Part shown: positions 1 to 6,727 of the stretch, one piece after another
Position numbering within the stretch: the first letter of the stretch is position 1
How the letters are laid out: each line of letters begins with the position of its first letter
Source: Spirochaetales bacterium
GTDB taxonomy: Bacteria > Spirochaetota > Spirochaetia > JABEVK01
Reading direction: 5' to 3'
Assembly (NCBI GenBank): GCA_013043995.1
Contig: JABEVL010000094.1
Coordinates: 1-11,836 of the forward strand
DNA: 11,836 nucleotides
Program-made: the position numbers and the translations under genes
The notes under the pieces: model-generated
What the model was told of the DNA's origin: nothing
The model's database searches: none
The model's input: only the letters and a program-made list of their open reading frames with translations

Positions 1-10
1 GCACTTTGAG

Positions 11-54
11 ACGGAGCAAAAAACGGGGGTAAGCCTTCCCAAAAACAGCTCCGT
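11..54. repeat. Nested inverted repeat at the left edge
   Basis: Perfect 7-bp arms, ACGGAGC at 11-17 and GCTCCGT at 48-54, enclose a weaker inner GGGGG/TTCCC pairing (25-29 with 36-40, using G-U pairs in plus-strand RNA). The two levels are separated by matching A-rich strands, so the whole would fold as stem, symmetric internal loop, stem. It lies just past the stop codon of the minus-strand regulator gene. On the minus strand the inner part is followed by a T-run, so it may help termination, but it is not a classical terminator. The neighbour to the left is outside the window, so its role is open. Confidence 0.35.
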
Positions 55-65
55 GCAGACCTTTC

Positions 66-1070
66 TTATCCCCGGCGCTGGGGCAGGCCGATCCCTGTTG
101 AAGGCCTTTCGAGCAAGACGCTGTGGCGAAACCTGTAAAACTGGGCCGGGCGCCCCGGTTGCGACCAGTCTTTTCCTTCGGCCTCTTTGACCAAACCGCC
201 CTGCAAAAGGAGCCTGCGGAAGTTCTGCTTGTGAAGGACCACTCCGGACAGGGCTTCGACCACGCGTTGCAGTTTCAGGAGGGTGAAGGTGCTGGAGACA
301 AGCTCAAACACCACGGGACGGTAGCGGATCTTCGCCCGGAGCCTTCCCATGGTGGACGCAAGAATTCGGCGGTGGTCGCCGTTCAAGGCCTCGCCCAGGG
401 CGTTGGCGACGGTGAGCAGATCAGGATCGTTCATGCGCTTCTGGGTAATCGGCAACTGGTAGCGTTCCTCTTCGGGGTAGGCGTTCCAGTCCCTGTGGCT
501 TTCAGAAACCAAACCTGCTTCGTAGAGCAGTTCAAAGCGCGGCAGAACTTTCTCGGGATCCCAAGGAGTTTTGCCGTTACCGAAGGCCACACACACCCGT
601 TGTTCGCGGGAAACGCGCTCTGTTCCTTCCCCCTGCCGGGACCACCAATCGAGCTGGGGCAGAATGCTTTGGTCCAAAAGAGCAGGGCGTCCGTTGCGGT
701 GGTCCTCCCAAGGAAGAAAGGTGTACCAGTCGCGCCACTCCCCCGAACGGTTTTGGCTGGGGGCTTCGGGACCCACCAGGGCGAGGTAGCCGACGGTGAC
801 AAGGCGCCGCTTGTTTTCAAGGCGTTCAGGGTCACGGTGCCGGTTGCCGAAGGTGTAAAGCTGTTCGACGTACCCGAGTGAAAGCCCCGACTGCTCGTCA
901 ACCCAGGAGCGAACCGCGAGTTCCAGGGTGCGGTGAAGCCCGGGGTCAAAGGAGCCGAAGGGGAGGGCGGCTGGTCGGCCCGCGACGGTCAGCACCAAGA
1001 CGGTGTCTTCTCGAACCGAAATGACAACGGCGGACAAACCCAGGTCGACTGTCCAGCTTAGTTCTGACAT
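66..1070 (-). CDS. Nudix-related winged-helix transcriptional regulator (NrtR/COG4111-like)
   Basis: A 334-residue protein likely to be a transcriptional regulator of NAD metabolism or a related pathway. The N-terminal half reads as a Nudix-type fold: a beta segment near residues 10-35, a Nudix-box remnant around 38-62 ending in DEQSGL, then the YTFGNRHRDP and VTVGYLALV segments typical of NrtR-type proteins. The Nudix box lacks the usual catalytic Arg-Glu and Glu-Glu pattern, so hydrolysis is unlikely and ligand sensing more likely. The C-terminal part (FELVSSTFTLLKLQRVVEAL, then NFRRLLLQGGLV and GRPAQFYRFR) matches the winged-helix DNA-binding end of NrtR. Its length is nearer the longer COG4111-type proteins that I recall beside nad genes in Alphaproteobacteria. 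It is divergent from the transporter gene across 84 bp. Its leader (1071-1100) is very AT-rich with no clear Shine-Dalgarno. The target is unknown; nadB lies at the other end of the window. Confidence 0.75.
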   Translation of the reverse strand: MSELSWTVDLGLSAVVISVREDTVLVLTVAGRPAALPFGSFDPGLHRTLELAVRSWVDEQSGLSLGYVEQLYTFGNRHRDPERLENKRRLVTVGYLALVGPEAPSQNRSGEWRDWYTFLPWEDHRNGRPALLDQSILPQLDWWSRQGEGTERVSREQRVCVAFGNGKTPWDPEKVLPRFELLYEAGLVSESHRDWNAYPEEERYQLPITQKRMNDPDLLTVANALGEALNGDHRRILASTMGRLRAKIRYRPVVFELVSSTFTLLKLQRVVEALSGVVLHKQNFRRLLLQGGLVKEAEGKDWSQPGRPAQFYRFRHSVLLERPSTGIGLPQRRG

Positions 1071-1154
1071 AGTTTGATTTTACTTTTTTATTAAGAAAAA
1101 CGGAAGAACCCAGGGTCTCTGGACTTTGCCCGCTCTTGTTGTCATTCTGGGAAA

Positions 1155-2357
1155 ATGCTGGAAATTTTTCTTCTTGTCATTCTTGCTTTTGTCGCCCTCG
1201 GGGAAATTCCAAGGCTTTACTTGAACCGTGCGACCATCGCCCTGACGGGGGTGATCGTCCTTTTGGTTTTCGGTGCGGTTTCCCTGAAAGAGGCCTTTGC
1301 CGCCATCGACGGCAACACCCTTGTGGTTCTTTTCGCCATGATGGTCTTTACCGCGCACCTGCGCCTGGCGGGATTCTTCCAGTTGGCAGGCAGGGCTCTG
1401 GTCCGGGTAAGCTCGACCCCTTTGATTTTTCTAGCCTTGCTCTTGCTTTCTTCGGCGGTCCTTTCGGCGGTTTTTGTCAACGACACGGTGGCCTTGATGC
1501 TTACTCCCTTGGTCGCCGAAGTCACCCTCGCGGCCGGGCTGAAGCCGATTCCTTTTTTGATCGGCCTGGCGGTTTCGGCCAACATCGGTTCCATGACGAC
1601 GCCGATCGGTAACCCTCAAAATATTTTAATTGCCAATTCCTCGGGGCTGGGTTTTTCCAACTTTTTGGGCCTTTTGACCGTCCCGGCCTTCATCAGTCTC
1701 GCCGTGGCTTTCTTGCTGATTGCCCTGGTTTTTCGTTCTGATTTCAAGAATGTCCGCCTTCCGGTTCCCGAGGTCGCTGTCCGCGTTTTTAAGCCCCTGT
1801 TGTGGAAAAGCCTGGCGGCGATCCTTGTGATCCTCGCCGGTTTTATCCTGGGCTGGGGACTGGCGGTGTCTGCCTTGTCGGGTTGCGCGGTTTTGCTTTT
1901 TACCCGTCGGATCAAGCCCGACAAGGTTTTCCGTCTGGTCGATTGGAACCTTCTAGTTTTTTTCAGTGCGCTTTTTGTTCTCACCCGTGTCCTGGAAACG
2001 ACCCCCGGCTTTCAGGCTGTGTTCAAGGTTGTTCAACCGGCGCTTCACCACGGTTTGCCGCTCTTTGCCCTTTTATCGGCGGCCCTCAGCAACCTGATTT
2101 CCAACGTTCCCGCAGTTCTTATCCTCAGGCCCTTGATTCCCGCCTTGGCGCAGCCGGATCACGCGTGGCTGGCTCTGGCGTCGACGTCGACCCTGGCGGG
2201 GAACCTCACCCTTCTGGGTTCGGTGGCCAACCTGATTGTGGCCGAATCCGCCAAACCCTACGGGATAAGGCTCAAGTTCCTGACCTACCTGAAAATCGGC
2301 TTGCCTTTGACGGTCGTGAGTTTGGCCGTCACGGTGACCTGGATTCAGTTCTTTTGA
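1155..2357 (+). CDS. ArsB/NhaD/SLC13-type (IT superfamily) membrane ion transporter
   Basis: A 400-residue, almost entirely hydrophobic inner-membrane protein with roughly ten to eleven membrane segments. It shows the two inverted halves of the ion transporter superfamily. The first half has VFVNDTVALMLTPLV (about 107-120) and ANIGSMTTPIGNPQNILIA (about 142-160). The second has LSNLISNVPAVLILRPLI (about 311-328) and STLAGNLTLLGSVANLIVAE (about 345-364). These paired re-entrant-loop motifs occur in ArsB, NhaD and divalent-anion/citrate carriers, so it should use a proton or sodium gradient to move an anion or exchange a cation. The substrate cannot be read from sequence. The start follows a weak GGGA ribosome site. 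The gene ends inside the 3' end of the convergent flavodoxin gene (13-nt overlap), leaving no room for a separate terminator. Nothing nearby indicates arsenic resistance. Confidence 0.82.
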   Translation: MLEIFLLVILAFVALGEIPRLYLNRATIALTGVIVLLVFGAVSLKEAFAAIDGNTLVVLFAMMVFTAHLRLAGFFQLAGRALVRVSSTPLIFLALLLLSSAVLSAVFVNDTVALMLTPLVAEVTLAAGLKPIPFLIGLAVSANIGSMTTPIGNPQNILIANSSGLGFSNFLGLLTVPAFISLAVAFLLIALVFRSDFKNVRLPVPEVAVRVFKPLLWKSLAAILVILAGFILGWGLAVSALSGCAVLLFTRRIKPDKVFRLVDWNLLVFFSALFVLTRVLETTPGFQAVFKVVQPALHHGLPLFALLSAALSNLISNVPAVLILRPLIPALAQPDHAWLALASTSTLAGNLTLLGSVANLIVAESAKPYGIRLKFLTYLKIGLPLTVVSLAVTVTWIQFF

Positions 2358-2827
2358 TTTTTAAGAGCGTCGAGGAAGAACTTCAGCTTTTGCTGTTTCT
2401 CCGCCTCGGTAGCATGGGTCCTGATTCCGTCAAAAGCTGTCAGAGGAAAGAATTCTTTTTCAAAGGAAACCTTCAGTTTCTCAAGAGGACTACCCAGGTG
2501 GGAGTTTAGGAGGGCGATTTTTTTATGGGAAAGTTCGCTGCGGTGGTTTTCAAGCCAGGTGCGCAGGGGCGGCACGACCCCCGAGGCCCAAACGGGCTGG
2601 ACCAAAACCACCGTGTTCACCTGGGACAAGTCGACCTGGGGGTCTGAAATCGGCGTCGAGAGCTTCTTGGCTGCCTGGGATCCCGAGCGCAACCAACCGA
2701 GGAGTCCCGACCTCGGAACCAGGTCCTTGATTTCAGCGACGGGATAGCCAAGCTGTTGACCCAGGGTCTGGGCCAGCTCGCGGGCGTGCCCGGTCCTTGT
2801 GACGTAGACGATAATACCTGTACTCAT
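2345..2827 (-). CDS. Flavodoxin-like protein
   Basis: A 160-residue cytoplasmic protein with a short-chain flavodoxin fold. The first beta strand IIVYVTRTGHARELAQTL (about 5-22) carries the TxTGxA-type phosphate loop that binds FMN. The VVLVQPVWASGVVPPLRTWL segment (about 72-91) matches the second FMN loop and following helix, and the KKIALLNSHLGSP segment is the next core strand. It probably carries electrons or acts as a small FMN oxidoreductase; the partner is unknown. It is the last gene of a minus-strand group after the MarC gene, with a 44-nt gap and a poor ribosome site. Its stop lies inside the convergent transporter gene. A link to the divergent hydrogenase maturation operon is possible but unproven. 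Confidence 0.78.
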   Translation of the reverse strand: MSTGIIVYVTRTGHARELAQTLGQQLGYPVAEIKDLVPRSGLLGWLRSGSQAAKKLSTPISDPQVDLSQVNTVVLVQPVWASGVVPPLRTWLENHRSELSHKKIALLNSHLGSPLEKLKVSFEKEFFPLTAFDGIRTHATEAEKQQKLKFFLDALKNQKN

Positions 2828-2871
2828 TTTTTAGTTTTAGCGCCGAGGTCCTTCAGCGTCAAGAGGAAGCA

Positions 2872-3495
2872 CTAAACGTTCGGCACGCTCATGTTCAAGT
2901 GAAAGATGTTGGCAACCCCTGTCAATAAAAAACTCACACCGATCGCTGCGATAAAGATGTACATGATGCGCGAAATGACAAGACTGCCAAATTTACCCAT
3001 CAGACGGTGCAAAAAAACCGAAGATCTCAAAATGAGCCAGGAGGCCGCAAGAGCTCCCGTGAGGGCCACCAGCGCAACGATCCAACCGTCGCGATCCAGG
3101 ATCAAGATCGACGTCACGATGGCTCCAGGCCCGACCAAAAGCGGGATCGCCAGCGGCACGATGCCCATTTCAAGGACTTCGTCGTTCGAGCTGACCTCGT
3201 GCCGGTGCGAGGGAGCCAGGATCCTCTGTACGGCGATGACGGTCAAGAGAATGCCCCCCGCGATCCTGAATTCGTCGATGCTGATCTGAAAAAAGAACTG
3301 CATGATCCATTTACCGGTAAAGGTCAGCGCCAAAAGGGTGACAAAGCCCACGGCGCTCGCCGTATCGAACAAGCGGCGCCTCATCTTGGGGTTCAGGTCC
3401 TGCGTGTACTCAAAAAAAATCGGCACGTTTCCCAGGGGGTTGAGGATGGCGAACAACGCTAGGCCAGCGTTCAATGTCAGTTCCCAGGAGCCCAT
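2872..3495 (-). CDS. MarC family (UPF0056) integral membrane protein
   Basis: A 207-residue inner-membrane protein with about six hydrophobic segments. The MarC family signs are the N-terminal LFAILNPLGNVPIFFEYTQ, the central FRIAGGILLTVIAVQRIL, and MGIVPLAIPLLVGPGAIVTS. Family function is not established; an early link to multiple antibiotic resistance was later questioned. I place the start at the ATG at 3495 (MGSWELTLN), not further upstream. The longer open frame would overlap the preceding gene deeply and add a polar, arginine-rich, non-conserved N terminus. The chosen start is preceded by GGGGAG at good spacing, and its first A is also the last base of the upstream gene's TGA (a TGATG junction), so translation is probably coupled. 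The resulting length fits the family. Confidence 0.85.
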   Translation of the reverse strand: MGSWELTLNAGLALFAILNPLGNVPIFFEYTQDLNPKMRRRLFDTASAVGFVTLLALTFTGKWIMQFFFQISIDEFRIAGGILLTVIAVQRILAPSHRHEVSSNDEVLEMGIVPLAIPLLVGPGAIVTSILILDRDGWIVALVALTGALAASWLILRSSVFLHRLMGKFGSLVISRIMYIFIAAIGVSFLLTGVANIFHLNMSVPNV

Positions 3496-3854
3496 CAGGC
3501 GCTCCCCAGCGTCAGCAGCTTCAAGAATTCCTCTTCCCATACATAAAAGGATTCGGCAGCGAGCTTTCCGTCGCGGTAGTAACGGACGTAGGGGATGGCG
3601 TGGCTTTTGAAAACTTTTTCCTTGAACGTTCGAATTTCGTTGAAACGGGGGTGCTTGTCGTAAATCAGTTGAAAAACCTTGGCGCCCTCGTAGTCCGGCT
3701 TCAGCCAACCGGCCATATCCACCCACTCGGGGCACCAGCCTTGGGTTAAAACAACGGCGACGCGGGGCGCCGCTGCCGTGATCGACTCGGGAAATTCGTG
3801 GCTTTGAAACAGCTCATCAAGAACCGCGTCAGGGATGGGGTGCGCTTGAGACAT
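3495..3854 (-). CDS. Small thioredoxin-fold protein with a single active-site cysteine
   Basis: A 119-residue protein with a thioredoxin-like layout: a beta strand RVAVVLTQGW, then Cys41 in WCPEW where thioredoxin has WCGPC, then a later AIPYVRYYRDGKLA segment matching the cis-proline strand and the strand after it. The second cysteine of CxxC is replaced by Trp (C-P-E-W), so a normal dithiol disulfide exchange is not possible. A one-thiol reaction, a binding role or a partner-dependent role is more likely. There is no signal peptide, so it is probably cytoplasmic. The start at 3854 has a strong GAGGAG site upstream. It leads the minus-strand group with marC (1-nt overlap) and the flavodoxin gene, and is divergent from the hydrogenase maturation operon. 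The precise family is not recognised. Confidence 0.65.
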   Translation of the reverse strand: MSQAHPIPDAVLDELFQSHEFPESITAAAPRVAVVLTQGWCPEWVDMAGWLKPDYEGAKVFQLIYDKHPRFNEIRTFKEKVFKSHAIPYVRYYRDGKLAAESFYVWEEEFLKLLTLGSA

Positions 3855-3929
3855 GGAAACTCCTCGGACCCTAATTTACCCAAAAAATGAAGCTTTTAAA
3901 AGAACTTTCAAAATATCGTTCTTTTTTGA

Positions 3930-3952
3930 ATTATTCGTATTGACAGAATAAT
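3930..3952. promoter_or_regulatory. Inverted repeat ATTATTC-N9-GAATAAT in divergent control region
   Basis: Perfect 7-bp arms at 3930-3936 and 3946-3952 are separated by 9 nt. The spacer contains a TTGACA (3940-3945) that could be a -35 element. The repeat sits midway between the divergent thioredoxin-fold gene and the hyd operon and touches the CRP-like palindrome. It could be an operator for either direction; no regulator is identified. Base composition here is AT-rich, so chance arms of this size are not excluded. Confidence 0.35.
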
Positions 3953-3969
3953 GTGCTTTAGATCACAAT
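3950..3969. promoter_or_regulatory. CRP/HcpR-type binding palindrome upstream of hyd operon
   Basis: The sequence reads TGTGC-TTTAGA-TCACA at 3952-3967, nine of ten bases of the CRP half-site pattern TGTGA-N6-TCACA. The flanking AA and AT also match, giving about 17 of 20 positions of an ideal CRP site over 3950-3969. The TCACAA right half also fits the HcpR pattern known from sulfate reducers. It is not an FNR site (TTGAT-N4-ATCAA). It lies about 90 bp upstream of the first hyd operon gene, so a CRP/FNR-superfamily regulator probably controls this operon. Confidence 0.6.
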
Positions 3970-3989
3970 AAAACCATCTGAAGAACGGA

Positions 3990-3995
3990 TTAAAT
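3990..3995 (+). promoter_or_regulatory. Candidate -10 element of the hyd operon promoter
   Basis: TTAAAT matches four of six bases of TATAAT. A start site near 4001 would put the centre of the CRP-like palindrome (3959.5) at -41.5, the classic class II activator position, where a good -35 is not needed. An alternative promoter is TTGACA at 3940-3945 with CACAAT at 3964-3969 (18-bp spacing), in which case the palindrome would cover the -10 and the factor would repress. Sequence alone does not choose between them. Confidence 0.35.
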
Positions 3996-4054
3996 CCTTT
4001 CCAGGATACTTGCCGGGTTTTTTCAAAGGAACCCTCCGATCCAGAGGTAAACTG

Positions 4055-4327
4055 ATGGAGAAGAGAATCGGCGTCGTCGCCGTCGTTATTCAAAACCGCG
4101 AAAGTGCGAAGACGTTCAATTCCGTCTTAGGAGAATTTCACGATATGATTCTGGGCCGTCAGGGCTTGCCCCTGCATGGTCGGAACCTCCACGTGATTTC
4201 TCTGATCGTCGAAGGTACGACCGACGAAATCGGAGCGATGACCGGAAAAATCGGTCGTTTGGCAGGTGTTCAGGTGAAGTCCGTCCTGACGAAAGGAGAC
4301 ACCGATGAACGCCGCGACGCTCAATAA
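4055..4327 (+). CDS. TM1266-family iron-only hydrogenase system protein (putative regulator)
   Basis: A 90-residue protein matching the TM1266-like family found with [FeFe]-hydrogenase maturation genes. It shows MEKRIGVVAVVIQNRE, a central LGRQGLPL, VISLIVEGTTDEIGAMTGKIGRLAGVQVKSV, a ferredoxin/ACT-like beta-alpha-beta-beta-alpha-beta layout resembling the NikR ligand-binding domain. It has no DNA-binding domain, so its proposed role as a regulator rests on gene context; it could sense a metal or small ligand. I use the ATG at 4055, which follows AGAGG at 4043-4047 and fits the family length, not an in-frame ATG 45 nt upstream that adds non-conserved residues. A small hairpin with GGGTT/AACCC arms (4015-4034) lies in the leader. 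It is the first gene of the operon and overlaps hydG by 23 nt. Confidence 0.85.
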   Translation: MEKRIGVVAVVIQNRESAKTFNSVLGEFHDMILGRQGLPLHGRNLHVISLIVEGTTDEIGAMTGKIGRLAGVQVKSVLTKGDTDERRDAQ

Positions 4328-5702
4328 AACATTCATTGACAGGGACAAACTTTACGGTTTGCTCGAAGGCCCGACGCCGAGTGACTCCGAAGTCACTGCG
4401 CTTTTAAACAAAGCGATGAAACTCAAGGGGTTGAGCCTCGAAGACGTCGCCGTTCTTTTGAGGATTCACGACCCAGCCACGATCCACCGCATTCAGGAAA
4501 CCGCTCACCAGGTCAAAGAAATCATCTATGGGAAAAGGCTCGTGCTCTTTGCTCCGGTCTATACGGGAAACAAGTGTTCCAACTCTTGCACTTACTGCGC
4601 TTTCCGCCAGGAAAACACCGAACTCAAGCGGACGGTTTTGACGATTCCCCAGATCGAAAACGAGGTCAGGTTCTTGCTCAAAGAAGGCCACAAACGGATC
4701 CTCCTGATTTGCGGCGAAGACGAAGAAAGCTCGATTGATGATTTTGTCGAAGGAATCAGAGCGGCTTACAGGGTCAAAGAGGGCCGCGCATCGATCCGGC
4801 GGATCAACGTGGAAATTGCTCCCCTGGATGTCGAGGGCTTTCGCAAACTCGCCCAGGAAAAAATCGGCACCTACATCTGCTTTCAGGAAACCTACGACCC
4901 CGTACAGTATAAAAAATATCACCTGAAGGGTCCCAAGGCCGACTATGAAAATCGTTTATACGTCATGGATCGTGCGATGGAGGCGGGAATCAAGGACGTC
5001 GGCATCGGCGCTTTGTTTGGACTCGGGGACTACAGGTTTGAGGTCCTGGCCCTTATGGAGCACGCCCGGCACCTCGAGGAAGCCTTTGGTTGCGGCCCGC
5101 ACACGGTCTCGGTTCCCCGCATTGAGCCTGCCGACGGCGCGCCCGTGGCCAATCACGTTCCCCACCCGGTCTCTGACGACGACTTCAAGAAAATTGTCGC
5201 CCTGATCCGTATCGCCTTGCCCTACACGGGGATCATCCTCTCAACACGAGAAAATGAAACGATCCGCAAGGACCTTTTTCACTACGGCATCAGCCAAATT
5301 TCGGCGGGATCCCGCACCAACCCGGGGGCGTACGCTGACGGCGGCGGCGACACGGGGGCCCAGTTTGCCCTGGGAGACCACCGAACGTTGGACGAAGTCA
5401 TTTCCCAGCTGATCGAGGACGAGTACATCCCCAGCTTTTGCACGGGCTGTTACAGGAAGGGCCGGGTGGGGGCCGACTTTATGGACCTGGCCAAGCCCGG
5501 GTTGATTAAAGAATTTTGTTTGCCCAACGGCTTGTTCACCTTCCGCGAATATTTAACAGACTACGCGAGCCCGTCCTTGCGCGAACGGGGCTTCGCTCTT
5601 ATCGAAAAGATCACCGCCGAGGTGGGCAAGGTGTCTCTGGAAAAGAAAATCCGGACCCATCTGGCCAAGATCGACGCGGGTGAGCGGGACGTTTACCTAT
5701 GA
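4305..5702 (+). CDS. hydG: [FeFe]-hydrogenase maturase HydG (radical SAM tyrosine lyase)
   Basis: HydG cleaves tyrosine to p-cresol and dehydroglycine and turns the latter into CO and cyanide, delivered on an iron-cysteine synthon for the H-cluster. The protein is 465 residues, normal for the family. The radical SAM cluster motif CxxxCxxC is C91, C95 and C98, within GNKCSNSCTYCAF. The C-terminal second-cluster motif CX2CX22C is intact at C379, C382 and C405 (CTGCYRKGRVGADFM...C), which separates HydG from ThiH. The conserved SAGSRTNPGAY segment is also present. The start at 4305 has AAAGGAG at 4292-4298 with ideal spacing and lies inside the end of the TM1266-type gene. The stop overlaps the hydE start (ATGA). 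All residues needed for activity appear to be present. Confidence 0.96.
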   Translation: MNAATLNKTFIDRDKLYGLLEGPTPSDSEVTALLNKAMKLKGLSLEDVAVLLRIHDPATIHRIQETAHQVKEIIYGKRLVLFAPVYTGNKCSNSCTYCAFRQENTELKRTVLTIPQIENEVRFLLKEGHKRILLICGEDEESSIDDFVEGIRAAYRVKEGRASIRRINVEIAPLDVEGFRKLAQEKIGTYICFQETYDPVQYKKYHLKGPKADYENRLYVMDRAMEAGIKDVGIGALFGLGDYRFEVLALMEHARHLEEAFGCGPHTVSVPRIEPADGAPVANHVPHPVSDDDFKKIVALIRIALPYTGIILSTRENETIRKDLFHYGISQISAGSRTNPGAYADGGGDTGAQFALGDHRTLDEVISQLIEDEYIPSFCTGCYRKGRVGADFMDLAKPGLIKEFCLPNGLFTFREYLTDYASPSLRERGFALIEKITAEVGKVSLEKKIRTHLAKIDAGERDVYL

Positions 5703-6727
5703 ACAAGTTGGCGAGTTCCGATCCTGAAGCCGAAGCGATCGTCGAGTTTTATCGAACGGTCTCGACGGGTGCGCTGGTGCAGAGGGCCGACGAGGTCTGC
5801 CGTTCGATCCATGGGAACAAGGTTTGGTTGCGGGGGCTGGTGGAGTTCTCCAACTACTGTTCGATGGATTGCCAGTACTGCGGAATTCGCCATTCCAACA
5901 CGAACGTCGAGCGTTATCGTCTGAGCCCCGAGCAGATTGTGAACTTGACAGTTCAGGGCTACGAGGCCGGATTGAGGACCTTCGTCTTGCAGGGAGGCGA
6001 GGACCCCTGGTTCACGGCGGACAGGATTTCCTTCATCCTGGACCAGATCAAAACAAAAACCCGGGGGATGGCCGCCGTCACCCTGAGTCTGGGCCTCCGT
6101 CCCCGAAGCGTTTTTGCCCAATGGAAAGCCGCAGGAGCGGACCGCTACCTTATGCGGTTTGAGACCTCGGACCCGGAGTTGCACCGGCGTCTCCGGTGCG
6201 GAGCGACGCTCGAACGCCGTCTGGAAGCCTTGGAAGACCTACGTGACTGCGGCTACGAAGTCGGTTCGGGTTACCTGGTGGGCCTGCCCGGCGAGAGCGA
6301 AGAAACCCGCATCGCCAACGCCCTGTTGTGCCGCGAAAAAAAATTCGACATGGTCGGGATCGGCCCCTTTATTCCCCACCCCGAAACGCCCTTGGGAGAC
6401 GCTCCGCAACAGCCCCTGGAGCTGGCCTTGAGGGCGACTGCGCTGGTGCGGCTTCTTTTGCCCCTGGCCAACATGCCCGCCACCACGGCGGCAGGAAGCT
6501 TGGACAAGCAGGGCCGCGAAAAGATGATGGCGGCGGGGGCCAACGTCCTTATGCCCAACATCACCCCAGAAGACTTTAAAAAGAACTACCTCCTCTACCC
6601 CAATAAGATTTGTTTGGACGAGTCGGGTTTTGAATGCATCAACTGCTTGGATATCCGGACGCACCTCGTCAGAAAAAACATCGACTACGCCCGCGGGGAC
6701 AGCCTTTCCTGGAGTCCTGAACCATGA
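5699..6727 (+). CDS. hydE: [FeFe]-hydrogenase maturase HydE (radical SAM)
   Basis: HydE is a radical SAM enzyme that acts on the HydG iron synthon to prepare the diiron precursor of the H-cluster. The 342-residue protein carries CxxxCxxC at C54, C58 and C61 (SNYCSMDCQYCGIRHSN). It also has the conserved VLQGGEDPWFT, YLMRFETSDPELH and GYLVGLPGES segments of the HydE TIM barrel. Near the end a CX7CX2C set is present (C305, C313, C316), matching the optional second cluster seen in Thermotoga maritima HydE and missing in many others. It overlaps hydG and the following lyase gene by ATGA junctions, so translation is probably coupled. BioB and PylB belong to the same superfamily, but context and motifs favour HydE. 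Confidence 0.95.
   Translation: MNKLASSDPEAEAIVEFYRTVSTGALVQRADEVCRSIHGNKVWLRGLVEFSNYCSMDCQYCGIRHSNTNVERYRLSPEQIVNLTVQGYEAGLRTFVLQGGEDPWFTADRISFILDQIKTKTRGMAAVTLSLGLRPRSVFAQWKAAGADRYLMRFETSDPELHRRLRCGATLERRLEALEDLRDCGYEVGSGYLVGLPGESEETRIANALLCREKKFDMVGIGPFIPHPETPLGDAPQQPLELALRATALVRLLLPLANMPATTAAGSLDKQGREKMMAAGANVLMPNITPEDFKKNYLLYPNKICLDESGFECINCLDIRTHLVRKNIDYARGDSLSWSPEP

Noticed and set aside
123..881. Long plus-strand open frame opposite the Nudix-type regulator
   Set aside because: It is a mirror of the minus-strand regulator, which has clear Nudix-like and winged-helix motifs. The plus-strand translation has no recognisable domain.
1108..1122. Short palindrome CCAG-N5-CTGG between the regulator and transporter genes
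   Set aside because: Arms are only 4 bp and no second copy was seen in the window, so it was not called as an operator.
3496..3735. N-terminal extension of the MarC protein
   Set aside because: It lies entirely within the thioredoxin-fold gene in another frame, is polar and non-MarC-like, and the ATG at 3495 has a good ribosome site and gives the family length.
3940..3969. FNR box in the hyd promoter
   Set aside because: The pattern TTGAT-N4-ATCAA is not present; the palindrome is of CRP/HcpR type.
3908..4093. Small minus-strand open frame across the divergent control region
   Set aside because: Low-complexity translation with no ribosome site, covering the promoter region and the start of the TM1266-type gene.
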